Source of the DNA: Erigeron canadensis
Taxonomy: Eukaryota; Streptophyta; Magnoliopsida; Asterales; Asteraceae
Reading direction: 5' to 3'
NCBI RefSeq assembly: GCF_010389155.1
Contig: NC_057761.1
Location: 57,534,587-57,598,586 of the forward strand
DNA length: 64,000 nt
Made by a program: the position numbers and the translations under genes. Below, piece after piece: positions 24,901 to 37,145 of the stretch. The notes below the pieces were generated by a model, which saw nothing but the letters and a program-made list of their open reading frames with translations, searched no databases and was not told the DNA's origin. The stretch's first letter is position 1. The number at the start of each line of letters is the position of its first letter.

Positions 24901-26565
24901 CATAAAGTATCAAAGTCAGATTTCACCAACCCAATAAGTGTTGTCTCGTACGCTACTTACCCACATTTCTACCAACATTAAATCACAAATTGTTTCTTTT
25001 GACAATTGATGCCTTTGGGCCTTTAGCCATCATGAGTCTAGATTAATAGAGATGCAAACGGACTAGTCCAAGGCCCAGGCATCGGTCATACTTTATCAGT
25101 TTTGTTCATTGGATCTGATGGGCCTAGTCTTACTCTTAAGCAGGCCAATATTGACCCAATCGATAGAGGATGTTGGGTTGTAAGTTGTAACTAATATTGC
25201 ATAGCAAATTCTTTAGTCTCAATGTCAATTATAAAGCCAGATAAATGCATTATATATTTATATGGTAAAACTAAAGTTGTTTCTTTCGCTATTATTATAT
25301 AAAAATTTATTTTATCATAGAAAGAAGTGCAATTTATTTGAAAGTACATCTATAACTCATTAGCACTACGGTCTGTACCATTTAAGGAGATTCAACCGAA
25401 ACGGTCCTGGCTTTAACTGGTTACCGGATGAAATATGTGAAAAAATAACTGATTGTCACTTTGAGCATCTGTTTCTAGAAAGTATAACCCAAGAATCTAA
25501 ACATGCTACATATATCATCACATAACGAAAGTGTTTCTTCCTCAATATTGGAAGAGTCATCTAGAGACACTAATTTAAAAGATTGAAAATTGTACGTGTA
25601 TCGACCGTGCACAGCACCGGTGTACGTCTCCTATGGGGTTGGTACCTCTAATTCGTAGGGGCTCGGGCTGTGTAACTTGTTTGGTTTAAAATACATTGGG
25701 CTGGACCATACAATTTTCTTCTTTTTCTATATACAAAAGATTTTTTTTTTAAAGTAAGCTTCAATTCAGACATGTTGAAAGCAATTTTTAACTAACGAAT
25801 TGTTGGACCTCCAACTCCCTCATGGAAAATATCTTGAGATGAGAAACTCAAAACTCGAACACAAAACCTTAGAGAAAACTTATCTCCAGGGTCCACATAA
25901 TGTATTTAGAAAGATATCCCTACCAACTCACTTAAATGGAGTTGGTATGGAGTTGGTTATATACAGAAGATAATATTTATAATTATATTACAATACATTA
26001 TAAATATGATATTATATATTATATTTGGTCAAACACATAATGTTAGCATGCATTATTTCATATTTTAATGGTAACCTAGATAAGTAAATAAATTATTTTG
26101 TTTGACTTGCTGATTAGTAAAGTAATTCTTCGTCGTGTATTGCATGCATTATATTGACATTGCTTTTACTTAAGAGTGTTTGGAAGGTTTCATGGTTTCA
26201 TTTGTGAATATACTAAACATAAGTTTACTAGATCAATGCAACTTAAACATATAATACAAACATAAGTTTACTAGATCAACGCAACTTAAACATCTAATAC
26301 AAACATTGTGAGTAAGACATATGCACATAACATGGGTTTCTTCCCATATTATATAATTAACTTCATTAAAAACTTCATTATAGATCTTACCATAATTGTT
26401 AAAATACTACGAGTCATGAATCGATTCTTACAATTTTATTCATGTTACACTTAATAAATGATAAGTTTGTAAAGGACTTACAAGTTACTCATTCCATCGA
26501 AAAAAGTTTTTCTATAACGAGAGTTATACCATAAAAGAAAGAATACATAACAATCGTACAAAAAA
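21991..26565. other. Long intergenic stretch, no gene
   Basis: AT-rich, with A-tracts near 22338-22355 and 22874-22890. At about 22356-22400 a short GC-richer segment with CAGGCAGACAG and CTATCTGCCT can form a partial stem. The open frames near 23071-23460 and 24709-24903 have no recognisable family, overlap on opposite strands and are not supported. No RNA genes seen. Confidence 0.45.
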
Positions 26566-27470
26566 CTAGATCAATACCCGGTCGTTGACCGGGTTAGAAA
26601 CAAATCGACAATGCACATATATACTTAAAGAGTACACGAAACATGTTTAACTTTACCTACAAAGATATAATAGTTAAAAAAAATGCAAGAATTCAACTTT
26701 TACTAATAAGACGTAACACAAAACATTGCAACCTAAACATAATAGTTGAAATTAATTAATATCTAGATGTTCAAACAAATAAATTGATATTGCATGAAAT
26801 TTATGGTAAAAGACTATAATTTGTGTCTTGCCACCATTGTAAAAACACTAACTACATTAATCATTTGCGTTATATTTACTCGGTGACCACGTTACAATAT
26901 AATCTTATATCTAAAACACATTGAAACCCGTCCAACCTGTATTTTTACTTGAAATCATTATAAATTTTTAACACACCAACCTGATTATTAAATCAGATCT
27001 TGGTTGGATTTTTAGGTTGCTAGGTCGATCCGACAACCATAGTAAAATGTCGGCCCATTTAACACAAAATCAACCATTTAACCTACCAACCCATCAACCC
27101 ACTTGACCAAAAAACAACCTATTTTAGTTACTTGACTTAAAACCAACCTATTTGCCCCATTTACTCGTCAACCCATTTGACTAAAAAGAACGCATTTGAC
27201 CCAAAACAAACTCATGTGATCTATCAGCCACATGACCCAAAAACAACCCGATTATAACTAATTAGTTCAACCGGGGTTGACCAAAGCCGAGGCAAGAATG
27301 AAATTGCTCACCATAAGTTTTTTGTAACTTTTGCTAAAACAAACTATCTCCATTATACTTTTATATTAATAACTTTTACATTAATAAACAAACTGTTACC
27401 ACAACCATCATCGTCGTTGTTACTACCGTTACTTTATACGGATACCTTTCGCGTTATAATAATATAAGGT
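26566..27470 (-). mobile_element. Helitron-like element (~0.9 kb)
   Basis: The minus-strand 3' end has hairpin ACCCGGTC-AAC-GACCGGGT then ATTGATCTAG before T. The hairpin stem matches the plus-oriented terminus at 12054. The probable 5' end near 27470 reads CTTATATTATTATAACGCG on the minus strand, a typical Helitron-like start, but without a clean leading TC, so that boundary is approximate. The interior contains repeated AACCCATTTGACC-like units at 27030-27240. Confidence 0.55.
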
Positions 27471-28465
27471 GAGCCCTTGACCCATGTCATTACCCTATCA
27501 TCTCTCCCTGAGTTTATTTTTTTCCTCTTTCTTAATTTTCATATGCTCCTAAATTATTTCAATCCATGTAGAAAAATCGATCGATATCAAAAATTCAACA
27601 TCTCTATATGTAATTTGTTTACCAACAACAATCACACGAAGCCTTGAGATCTAGTTTCATATTGTTTCTTTTCTTCATTAGCTTTTGTTGTTTCCATTTT
27701 ATCTGTTTATTTATATATTTTTCTTTCCTTTTATTGGTGAATATGACATTGAGTATGGTCATATGGATACAATAAAAAAATTGTTATGGATGCAATTTTT
27801 TTTTCTAAACGGCAATTAGATATCCATCTTTTAACTCTTAAACTAATTGATTTTTTAAATTATTATTATGATGCATGATCAATTAGTTTGTTTATTCTAA
27901 AGCTTTTTCAATTGTTCATCCATTTAAAGTTTATCACAAAATATTCAGTTTAGGAAAAGGATTTTTATAAAAGTAATGGACGAACATTGCATTAAAAACT
28001 ATGGCTAATAAACTCCAAAGGCATGTCTAATGGTATAAAGGTAGGTGTATTAAATATTATAAAAAATTTACCATAATTAATAAGTAAATTAACTTTCAAT
28101 TTAAATGGTGGAGATTAATTTGTGGGTTTATTTTCAATGGCTTAGATTAAAAGATAATTTTATTTTTTTCTCTTTGTAGTGGTAGCCATATACATATATA
28201 ATAACTACATCTCTCTAGTCTTTGTTGGAATTGAAAACCATGTCATTTCGATATCACTATATATTAGAATGGTACCAATAATCAACTTTTTAGCTTTAGA
28301 ATGGTAACAAACTAACTATCATCATTTTATATTACGGATTAATACTATTTGCCTGGTTTATTATTTTCGTTACAGGCATATGTGAATAAACGCTTAATGA
28401 ATATTACTTTTTATTTTCTATATTTGATTTAATCTATTTATATAGTATATATATATATATATATA
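27471..28465. other. Intergenic, no gene
   Basis: AT-rich sequence with no supported gene. It ends in a (TA)n tract at about 28443-28465, which hosts the following element. Confidence 0.45.
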
Positions 28466-29110
28466 CAGGGACGGCTCTATAATGGGGGCAGTGTGGGCAA
28501 CTGCCCATATTCCAATTTTGATACAATGTAATTTTTTAAAGATATATTTGTAGTTTTGTTCTTAAATAATAATAATAAACAGAAAATACATTATACATAC
28601 AAATGTTATCATCGTTGCTATGTTACTTATGTTGGAAGCATTAGTTTTGACATAAAATCTTCTATTGGTAAAGTAAAAATCTCCAGTTATTTTGATTTTT
28701 AACGAAGTTGAAGAAAGTGTTTTATTTGTTTGGGTAATTATATCATACATTGATAAATAGTATAGTTGTATGTGAAAATGTTATTTTATTTTCAAGTTAT
28801 TATATAATAGTAATCATAATAGTCAGGTCAAAATTTATGTAGAAGCTAAATTGTAAATCATTGATTTCGACGTACTTATTTATGTTGTTTAATATAACGT
28901 AATTCCTCCGTTATCACATGTTCTAAAATTGCAAAGACCAATGTTCAAGTTAAAGATAGATGTTCTCATAACAGACGAAATTATTTTAAGGATCCATTTT
29001 TTTTAATTCTCCAGTGAGAGTTAACTTTTGTTTAAAAAAATATGACTCAAATAAATATAATAAAAGACTTTTAAATTTGCCCCTCACAAAAAAATTTCTA
29101 GCTCCGTCTT
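28466..29110. mobile_element. Probable hAT-like element (~645 bp) in a TA tract
   Basis: The left end CAGGGACGGCTCTATAATGG and right end (reversed AAGACGGAGCTAGAAAT) are imperfect inverted repeats. TATATATA lies on both sides, consistent with an 8-bp TSD but weak evidence because the flank is a (TA)n microsatellite. No ORF with recognisable content. Confidence 0.5.
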
Positions 29111-29126
29111 TATATATATATATAAA

Positions 29127-31130
29127 TGAGAACTAAAATTTTGTCGAGAACTGTGAGAACTAATTATAGCCATTAGATTATATAGATCAAAGGTCAATAA
29201 GCATCATGGCATTTTTGAAAATAGTTTTAATCCATTTAAACACATGGAAGTCTAAAGGGGTATAACTGGTATATTAAAATTAGAATTAATTAACTGATCA
29301 AATTATTAAAACACACGATCCTCCTTTACCACTTTCATATACGGATCACTTTAGCCAAAAACGCCTAAAAGATCGCAAAACCCGTCTATGAAGATTCAAT
29401 GATCCATTAATCAAAACAAAACCACAATCCGAATAAAAAAAATCCATTGAATTCATGGGATTGGCTACCAATTCGGGATCTACGAAGGGGCTATTTTGAG
29501 TATAAATAGAAGAAAATTATATAATCAATATGAAAAAATGGTATTTTTAACCTAATAAGATGTATTGTTCTTCTGGTATTTTTTCATTGGCAGGAAGACG
29601 AAGACATAACGATAAGGTAAGATTGTTGACTTCTTTTAACGAGTTTACCAATAAGAAAAAATGTCGATGCAACTCGTCCCAACAGTAGATCTGACGAAGG
29701 TACACCTAAACCCTTATGTGTGGACTACTAAATTAGATTTTATTGTTTAGATATGCCTTTTGTTCATAATGTTATTAAGTACATCTTCAATGTGTGTTAC
29801 ATGCCTTTGTTCATTATGCACGTATTTAGATATGTTATTATTCAAGCCATTAATTTTTTTGGTGTAAATTGATCTAGTTATAGTTTAAGCGACCATATGC
29901 ACCGGGTTATTAGGTCTAAGCTATTTGAAAAATAAGTAAAAAAAAAAATTATTACATGTAGAGTTGTGTTACATACTTACATTCACATTACCCATTTTTG
30001 TTTGACCTTCAATGATTACTAAGAGGATGTCAAATTGACACATGTAATTCATCACTGTGAATACTACTCAGTAAACTGTACACCTGTGTTCAAGTGATAC
30101 ATATGTGTGATGGCTGTTATGTATAACGTACAGATTTAATCGAGTTTTCTCTGTGTATAATAAACATATGTGCTCCACATTGTAACATATTAATGTAAAT
30201 GTGTTATAGCTTTGTTTCCATTTGGTTTAGCTTTCTTGAATCATGGACCCTTGTGAGGATGTTGTTGTGACAATGTGAACAGATATAAGAGAATTATCAT
30301 TGGGTCAGACTATGAGCGAAGGAGTTGAACGTGAACAAGGACGATCAACGGATCAAAACAGAGGCAAAAAGATTAAGAGGAAAGAACGTATATCGGTGGA
30401 TGAAAATAAGGACAAGGGAATTAAAATTAAAGAAAGTGAATCAGTGGGATGATAATCATAGCACCGAAATAATAGGACTCAAATTGGTGGAGTTCTGAAC
30501 GATAAGAATATGATAGTTGGTGCGGAAACGGTTAAAAAGTCACAAGGACTGTAAATATGTGTTTTTTGAGCAATATGTAATCATGTGTGTTCGGATGTTG
30601 ATTACTGTGTTGAAATTGTAGTATATAATGAATTTCAGTGAATCTTGTAAGTATCGAAAAGGTTGTAAATGTGTGTTTTTTGAGCGATTAGTATATTTTG
30701 AGCAGTTGTATATTTTTTAGTAGTTAGTATAATTTGCAACAGCTAGTACACATGTTCCTGTTAATGTACACATATGTTCGTAAGCTTCATATGTGATATT
30801 TGGATATGGAAACATGTATACTTCGATGTACACACATGTATCTCACCTGTTTCATCTATGTCCATGTGGTATAAATGTGGGATAATGTATCCGTAAGGTT
30901 CAGGCTATATCAAGTGTGATGTTAGCCTAAACAAATGTGGATGGAAATAATCTAAAAAAGGGGGGAGATTTTTCTGGTAATTGCTATAATAACGACAGGA
31001 GTGAATCAAGGGGGTTTTTTATTATCTTTTTATAATTAGAAAAATTGTATTTATAAAATTATTATACTATCCTTACCTATTTTATTAAATATTAGTTCTC
31101 ACAGTTCTCGATAATTTCGTGGTTTTCACA
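29127..31130. mobile_element. TIR element of the GAGAAC family (~2.0 kb)
   Basis: The left end reads ATGAGAACTAAAATTTTG and CGAGAACTGTGAGAAC. The right end, reversed, reads TTGTGAAAACCACG and CGAGAACTGTGAGAAC. It is a longer relative of 13344-13797. From about 30240 to 30550 the plus strand has a purine-rich stretch (repeated AAGGACAAGG, AAAGAAAG-type codons), possibly an eroded coding remnant, but frames are broken. Multiple TACACATATGT-like motifs occur at 30050-30890. Confidence 0.55.
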
Positions 31131-31657
31131 ATAACTTCACTCTCTCTCTCTATATATATATATAAAGATTATTATTATAATATTCTTAATTCTATTGAAT
31201 ATGTCCTGTCACAAAGTTTCGAAAGCAAATATAAATAAAAAGAAAAAGACTCCCATTTGACAAAATGCGGTGTCGCCATAAAACTAAAGTAAAGATGGTG
31301 ACTTAAAATAGAAATGTTCGATATCCAGAACCAAACTTACAAAATCCAAACTCACAACGCTAAAGAATTTGTGCTTGAGTCACTTAAGATAGTGTTTGGT
31401 TCTGAATTTAGCAAAATTAAGTGGTAGAAAAAAGAAGATAGATAGGATAAGCGAAAACGACAAGGGAATGAATGAATACAAAACGCAATACCCAACAACG
31501 TCTTCCTCCAACGCCAGAAGGGTTTGAAAACAATGGTTGCTTAACCAGACATTATTTGTGTGTGTGGGGCTACAATTATTTATCTCCACACTTCCCATTA
31601 ATGAACATCCTGTATTCTCTGTTTCTTTTAGTAACTTTTGTTTCATTCTAATTTTAA
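31131..31657. other. Intergenic, microsatellite at left edge, no gene
   Basis: A (CT)n-(AT)n microsatellite at about 31139-31163 is followed by AT-rich DNA. The overlapping opposite-strand open frames here are not supported. Confidence 0.4.
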
Positions 31658-32086
31658 AATGGAAAAAATCCATAAAAATAATCTATTTATACAAATTTTC
31701 TATTAAAAATAACATATTTTATTTTCGTCTATTTAAAGTATCTTATTTTTAAAAATTATCTAATAAATGATATCTCGTTAGTTTTTTACAGACGACACTC
31801 ATTAAGTGCCACGTCACCAATGTCACGTCATCAGTTTTGCTGACGTGACAGTTGACTTTGACCGACTTTTAAAGCAAAACTGATGATGTGGCATTAATAA
31901 CGTGGCAAAACTGATGACGTGACATTGGTGACGTGACATTTAACAGGCGTTGTATTTTAAAAAGTAACGAAATATCCTTTAATTTTAAAAATAAGAACCT
32001 TTAAATAGACGAAAACAAAATAGATTACCTTTAATAGAAAATTCTGTAAATAGATTACCTTTTGATGAATTTTTCTCTTTTAAAAT
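31658..32086. mobile_element. Foldback MITE (~430 bp) carrying TGACGTGG/CACGTCA motifs
   Basis: Left and right halves are inverted repeats for most of their length: TAATCTATTTATACA, TTTTCTATTAAA, TTTCGTCTATTTAAAG and TCTTATTTTTAAAA on the left match the reversed right half. The centre repeats CACGTCA/TGACGTG and AAACTGATGA in both orientations. A single-stranded copy could form a near-complete hairpin. Superfamily unresolved; no clear TSD. Confidence 0.7.
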
Positions 32087-32551
32087 CAATTTTAAAATCG
32101 TTTTGTAGGCTTTTTTCTAACATTAATGTGTCAATATTTGTTAGTAATAAACATCATCAATACGGGATAAATAAACGGCGTTGGTGTGTAATCTATTTTT
32201 TGCTACTATTGCTAGTATGCTTTAATTTTAATTTTTTTTAACGTCCAACAAAACATCAATTTCATAAAAGACTACCAAATGGGATAGTCATCACCAAAAT
32301 ATACAAGAGTTATTTGCCAGTATGCTTTATTTTAGTTTCTTGTGTTCTGTTTTCATTATTTGCCCTCTTAATTTGAGGATAACAAATGGCGTTGGCGATG
32401 TAATATATTTTCATGTGATATTTTTTATTTGTTGATTTAATTTTTTTAGTAAAATAGTTCAAAGTTTTCATTTCCTTGATTGTTGTGCTAAATATATTTA
32501 TGAAAAAAGTTTACAAGTTTCATAAAAAAAGAGATTTAATTTATTAAAATA
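32087..32551. other. Intergenic, no gene
   Basis: AT-rich; nothing supportable seen. Confidence 0.4.
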
Positions 32552-32700
32552 CTAGCACGGTACACTCGTAATGCAGAGGTGGTTATGGCGGCGACAATGT
32601 GATGCTGTGGGCGACCATTGGTGGTAAATAAGACGTCGAGTGGTGTTGATAATTGATGTAAATGGTTAATGGATTTTAAAAACTAAAAGATTCAATCTAC
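32552..32700 (-). mobile_element. Helitron-like 3' end, 5' part undefined
   Basis: The minus-strand 3' terminus resembles the 37478 element: family region (GCACGGTACACTCGTAATGC on plus), then CTAG before T. The following GGTGGTTATGGCGGCGAC and ATTGATGTAAATGGTTAATG segments match the family body. The 5' TCTATACT end is not seen before the copia LTR at 32962. Confidence 0.5.
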
Positions 32701-32950
32701 TTGTAAATATTTTTCAATCTTATGTACTTGTATAATTTCTCAAATTTTTGTACTGTATATATGTTGCAAGTCATTCACAACAAGTAGATGATAGGTTTAA
32801 GTTAGAAAATTCACAAGGTAAAATTTTAAGGCATCAATGATCTATAAGATGTCATTAGAAAACTTTTTATAACTTAAACAAAACTTGTATTTTAGACTTA
32901 CAAACTTGTATAGATAGAAGTCTAAAACGCATGTAATATTTCAGAACAAA

Positions 32951-33881
32951 TAGGGGGAATTTGTTAGGTCGAAAACGATCAAGTTTAATTTGTTCATAAA
33001 TATTTGAAGATCAGATAAGATACTTGTACAGAAATTCTGAGGACCATCTCAGAATTAGTTCTCTGAGCTTCACCTCAGATCAAGATCAGTACAACTTAAG
33101 ACATTCATTCTGAAGTCGAAGACTGAAGAAGATAAACTTCTGAGAATCAGAGCTCTGAGAAGATTCTATCTGAGTAAAGATCTGAAGCTGCTCAGTGTAA
33201 AAGTATTTACAACACTTTTACACTTATTACGAGGAAGTCTTTTAAAAGTACTTTAACGGCCTTTACCCGGTTAATGACATTATACCTGGTATTATGCTAG
33301 TTTAAGTAAAAGGTTAGGAATAAAGTGTGTCAAGTCACATCATAGAAACTTACACACTTTACCTTAAACAAGCATGTTATGGATTTGCCCTACAAATCCA
33401 TAAATGCACCCAACCATATTTGTACGGCCATTTGCCATGTCATCAGACATCTTGGCCTATAAATATAAGACTTCTCACAACTTGCAAAATGCTTGGAACT
33501 TTGGCATTGCAACTTGTGAGATATACTCTAAGTAAACTTAAAAGTATTTCCTTGTTGATTAGATCATTTGTATTTCAAGGTTGTTTAGATATTTTCACAA
33601 GTGTGATTATCTTTGTTCCGCAACAACCTTTGTATTTTGTTTATATGAATAAATAAAATACATTAAAAAATACATCTTGACTCCTTGCCATAATACTTGA
33701 ATATACATAGTATTTATATAGTTTCAAGCACTTGTTTTTCGTATTTACTTATTGTTCATATCCATACCTGGATCGTAATTCTGAACCAGTCTTTATCTAG
33801 ATCAGAATTACTTTCCAGTCGGGTTACTTGATTCTTGGCATACTTGATATATATTTGTGCTATCTTGTTATTCGACTAACA
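32951..33881 (+). mobile_element. Copia-type LTR with adjoining polypurine tract
   Basis: The LTR starts at 32962 with TGTTAGGTCGAA and ends at 33881 with TTCGACTAACA, an inverted terminal match. It is directly preceded by a polypurine-like tract TAGGGGGAA, as in a 3' LTR of a Ty1/copia element. An internal TATA-like CTATAAATATAAGAC lies at about 33459, and AATAAATAAAATACATT near 33648 could serve in polyadenylation. Flanking 5-mers do not match (GAATT versus TCTTG) and no internal coding region or second LTR is present, so this is a truncated element. The 109-aa open frame inside it is not a gene. Confidence 0.7.
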
Positions 33882-33901
33882 TCTTGTGTAGGGGACTCAC
33901 G

Positions 33902-34235
33902 TATAGTATAGCCGATTCTTGCCGATGGTTTTTGCCGATAAAACAAGCCGACTACATCTTTGCCCTTATACCCCACATATGAGCCACACTATTTACAATT
34001 TTCATTTTATGCTATCTGAATTGTAGGGATTTGAGAGGGTTTAAACTTGCGGATAGATGCCGATGCATATGCTATAGTATAGCCGATAAGCCGATGTTTA
34101 CCGATGATTTTTGCCGATAAAACAAGCCAATTACACCCTTGTCCTTATACCCCACATATGAGCCACGCTATTTACAATTTTCATTTTATGCTATCTGAAT
34201 TGTAGGGATTTGAGAGGGTTTGTAATTTAGATTCC
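33902..34235. repeat. Tandem duplication, unit ~170 bp, two copies
   Basis: Two consecutive copies each contain GTATAGCCGAT, TTTTTGCCGATAAAACAAGC, CCCCACATATGAGCCAC, CTATTTACAATTTTC and TGTAGGGATTTGAGAGGG. They begin at about 33902 and 34073. The second differs by a few substitutions. CCGAT units are repeated within each copy. No coding role seen. Confidence 0.7.
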
Positions 34236-34923
34236 CTCTTGGTCCTATAAGTTTATCGATCTCAAGATAACATACACCACAATATTGCATTTGTTAAATC
34301 AATAAATATGGAGTTCAAGACATGTGTATGTCATACAGTAACCATAATCAAGACATTTTCCACACTTCTAGTTACTCTTTTGTCTTTCAAAGCCATAAAA
34401 ACCATTAAATAAGAAATACAAATTTCATTCAATACAAACAAATTTAGGGCGAACAACTCAATGCACTTGAGATATAAATACTATAGATAAAAATTTAATG
34501 AGATGTGGGGCGAATCCTCTTGATATGTCTCAAAGTTAGACAAACAATATTGACCAGAATTAATAAGTTGTTTTAGATAATTAAATGACAACAGATGGAG
34601 GTTTTCCACTTTGGAGAGGAGAGGGTTAGCTTATGTAACAGAAAAATAATACTCCGTATTGCATCTACTCCGTATTTTGAAACTTTTTCATAGTAATATT
34701 ATATTACTATTATTTTTCATGGAATCCGAACAAAAAGAAATAGAAATAATGGTCTGTCACAAACTATGTGTACAAATATCATTTGTTTTGTGCAATAGTA
34801 TAGCAAATTTAAAATAATGACAAATCGATTTTTGTGAAAGAAACAAACTTATAAGTTACAACACATAATTTGATAACTTTTTCTATATAATACAACCTTA
34901 TCATAATCCATTAAAATTTTTAA
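34236..34923. other. Intergenic, no gene
   Basis: AT-rich, no supportable gene or paired repeat ends. Confidence 0.4.
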
Positions 34924-36044
34924 TCTTTTTTCCTTTTAATATTACTATATTATTAATGGCGAGGCTTATGAACAGTGCCACGTCGTTGTTCTATTGGTCT
35001 CGCCTGTATTTCGCGTTTTTCCTAGATTTTGTCATATCGGATTCTGTTAAGGTTATTTTTTGTTCGGTTTTTCTTGGTTTCCTACATAGTTTTTTTTGCT
35101 TTTGTGTTTTCTTTCTATTGGTCCACCTATACCCCGCGTTTTTTCGGATTTTGCTATATCGGATCCTGTTAAGGTTATTTTTCTTTCGATTTTTGTTGGT
35201 TTATTACATAGTTTTTTTGCTTTTATGTTTTCTTTCTATTGGTTCATCGTATACCCCCATCACTATTTAGATTTTGTCATTTTGGATCCCGTTTAGGGTT
35301 TTTTCTTGTTGTTCATCATAGTTTTTTGGCTTTTGTGTTCTGAATTAATATATTGGAAACTTTTACACAAAATTTGATTTTTCCTTTGTTATTTCTATTT
35401 TCGTTAAGGTTATTTATCTTTTGGTTTTTCTTGGTTTTTTGATACCTTTTTTTTGCTATGATCTCTATTATTGGTACATCATATACCCCGCATCACTATT
35501 TAGATTCTGACATTACGGATCCCATTTTGAGTTTTTTCTTTCGTTTTTTTTTGGCATGGTTATCAATAGTCACCATGCTTATTAAAACTTGACACGTCGC
35601 ATCGGCTATAAAGTGACACATCGCACGTTTCCTGGATTTTGCCACATTGCATCCTGTTCGAATTTTGTCACGTCTTTTTCTTTTTTAGTTTTGTTTTTCC
35701 TTTTCGGATTTCTTATTACGGGTTACTTCTTTTGTTTTTTTTTTTTCACACTTTTTAATTGTCATTCAACCTTATTGTGATACACCCCGTACCACTACTT
35801 GCATTTTGCTATATCGCATCCACCTGATATCTGAATTAATATATTAATATTTTTGTAATATCACATCCCATTCAGGTTTCTACTACGGGTTACGTTTTGT
35901 TTTCTTGCATACTTTTAAACAAATATATTAATGACAAAATTATTTCTATTAAGCTGTCGAAAATTCACGGCATATATACTAAAATAACGAATCGTTTCAA
36001 CAAAGGAATTGAGACCCCGCAATGCGGGGTCAAAAATTTTCTAG
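34924..36044 (+). mobile_element. Helitron-like element (~1.1 kb) with internal tandem repeats
   Basis: The 3' end is hairpin GACCCCG-CAATG-CGGGGTC, then AAAAATTTTCTAG before T. The 5' end is uncertain: a TC after A lies at 34924, and the conserved region ACTATATTATTAATGGCG with GAACAGTGCCACG (34944-34983) recurs, reversed, near 41615-41650 in the element at 39800. Between about 34990 and 35690 a diverged unit of 115-130 bp is repeated 4-5 times, each with CTATTGGT, CGCGTTTTT, TTTTG.CATATCGGAT and GTTAAGGTTATTTTT. The T-rich hydrophobic open frames here are repeat artefacts. Confidence 0.6.
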
Positions 36045-36099
36045 TTTCTATTAATGTGCGATGATCTTATTATCAAAAATTCACTAAAAATTAAACTTA

Positions 36100-37142
36100 G
36101 GCCTCACCCTATGCGGTCGTCGACCGCTTGTTCGACACCTCGTCGACGATGCTACCTTAGGGAGGGAGTTCGTCAACGGCTTCTTCCATCGAGTTGTTTC
36201 GTCCGGTCGATGCTCTTTGACGAGGTGTGGAGCGTGTATGCGCGACCCATTTTACAACGTTAACTTGTTTTTTTTTTTTAATCCTCATTCTATATATACT
36301 ATTTTCACACTATTCATCAAACCATTTCAAAAAACCATTCCATAACCATTCCATAAAACCATTTCATAAAGCCATTCCATTTCAAAATGCCGAGGCATTT
36401 ATGGACTGAAGTTGAACTTCGTTTGGTGGTCATGTGTTGGATATGGGTGACTGAAATGCCTAACCTACACGCTTCGGATGAAAGCACAAATCATTGAAGA
36501 TGTCAAAGAGGACACCCTCCTTCAAAATAAACTCTCTGGGAAACTGCTTTACCTACGAAAGAGAGACACCTATGCGACCAACACGTTCAGGAAATAGAAG
36601 CACCAGGCCGCAGGGTCTCGAAACATGAAGAGACATATTCTTATTATCTGCAGGATGAGAGCAAAAGGGTGAAGAGGTGATCAATCATGTTTTTAAGGCC
36701 GGTCACACGTTGACCGACCAATGCACTTGGGCAGAATCGTTCCACGACAACTGCGGAGAAGGCAAATCAACATGGGAAGTGAAATGCCAGAACACGACAA
36801 GTGGTGGGGCAATGAAACGGCTCACCGTGGATTAGGCAAAATGTCAATCAAAGATGATGAAGAGTAATCGTAGCTTTATTATCTATTTCGTGTTTTAATC
36901 ATGCACTGTACTTTTTTAGTTATGTATTGTAATTTTTTAATTATGTATTGTAATGTTTAATTTTAAATAAATGTTGAATTATTAATATTTTGTTTAAATA
37001 TAAAATAAAATAAATAAAAAGTGTGGAAGAAGGGTTATAGGGAATGATTGTGGAAGAGGTGGATGAAGAGAGAGAAAAACTGATGTGGCAATAGAAAAGA
37101 GATATGGAAGAGGTAAAAGTGCGTCTTCCTTATTGAGAGGCC
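36100..37142. mobile_element. Harbinger/Tourist-like element carrying a pseudogene (1043 bp)
   Basis: Inverted ends begin GGCCTCACCC (left) and GGCCTCTCAA (right, reversed) and are flanked by TTA at 36097-36099 and 37143-37145. The first 150 bp are GC-rich with repeated CGTCGACGA/GTCGACCG motifs. A TATA-like CTATATATACT (about 36290) precedes an ATG at 36387. The content is a broken relative of the 151-aa gene found at 43010-43465 in a second element with different ends. Confidence 0.6.
36387..36869 (+). pseudogene. Frameshifted relative of the 43.0-kb element gene
   Basis: From ATG 36387 the frame reads MPRHLWTEVELRLVVMCW and stops after about 36 codons. Past that, three frames together give VKEDTLLQ, YLRKR, EIEAPGR, HEETYSYYLQDE, KAGHTLTDQCTWAES, FHDNCGEG, VKCPEHDKWWGNE and RGLGKMSIKDDEE, ending at TAA 36867. 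These match the 151-aa protein at 43010-43465 almost block for block, but on the opposite strand. The N-terminal WTEVE.RLVVMCWIWV recalls the start of trihelix/Myb-like proteins common in plant Harbinger elements (inference). At least two frameshifts are required, so it is non-functional as read. Confidence 0.75.
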
Positions 37143-37145
37143 TTA

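Noticed and set aside
33327..33656. 109-codon plus-strand ORF
   Set aside because: It sits inside the copia-type LTR over its TATA and polyadenylation region.
32957..33886. Copia LTR considered as a solo LTR
   Set aside because: Flanking 5-mers differ (GAATT and TCTTG) and a polypurine tract is attached on the left, so truncation fits better.
34956..35296. Very hydrophobic plus-strand ORFs suggesting a membrane protein
   Set aside because: They are T-rich tandem repeats in a Helitron-like element, with no conserved motif.
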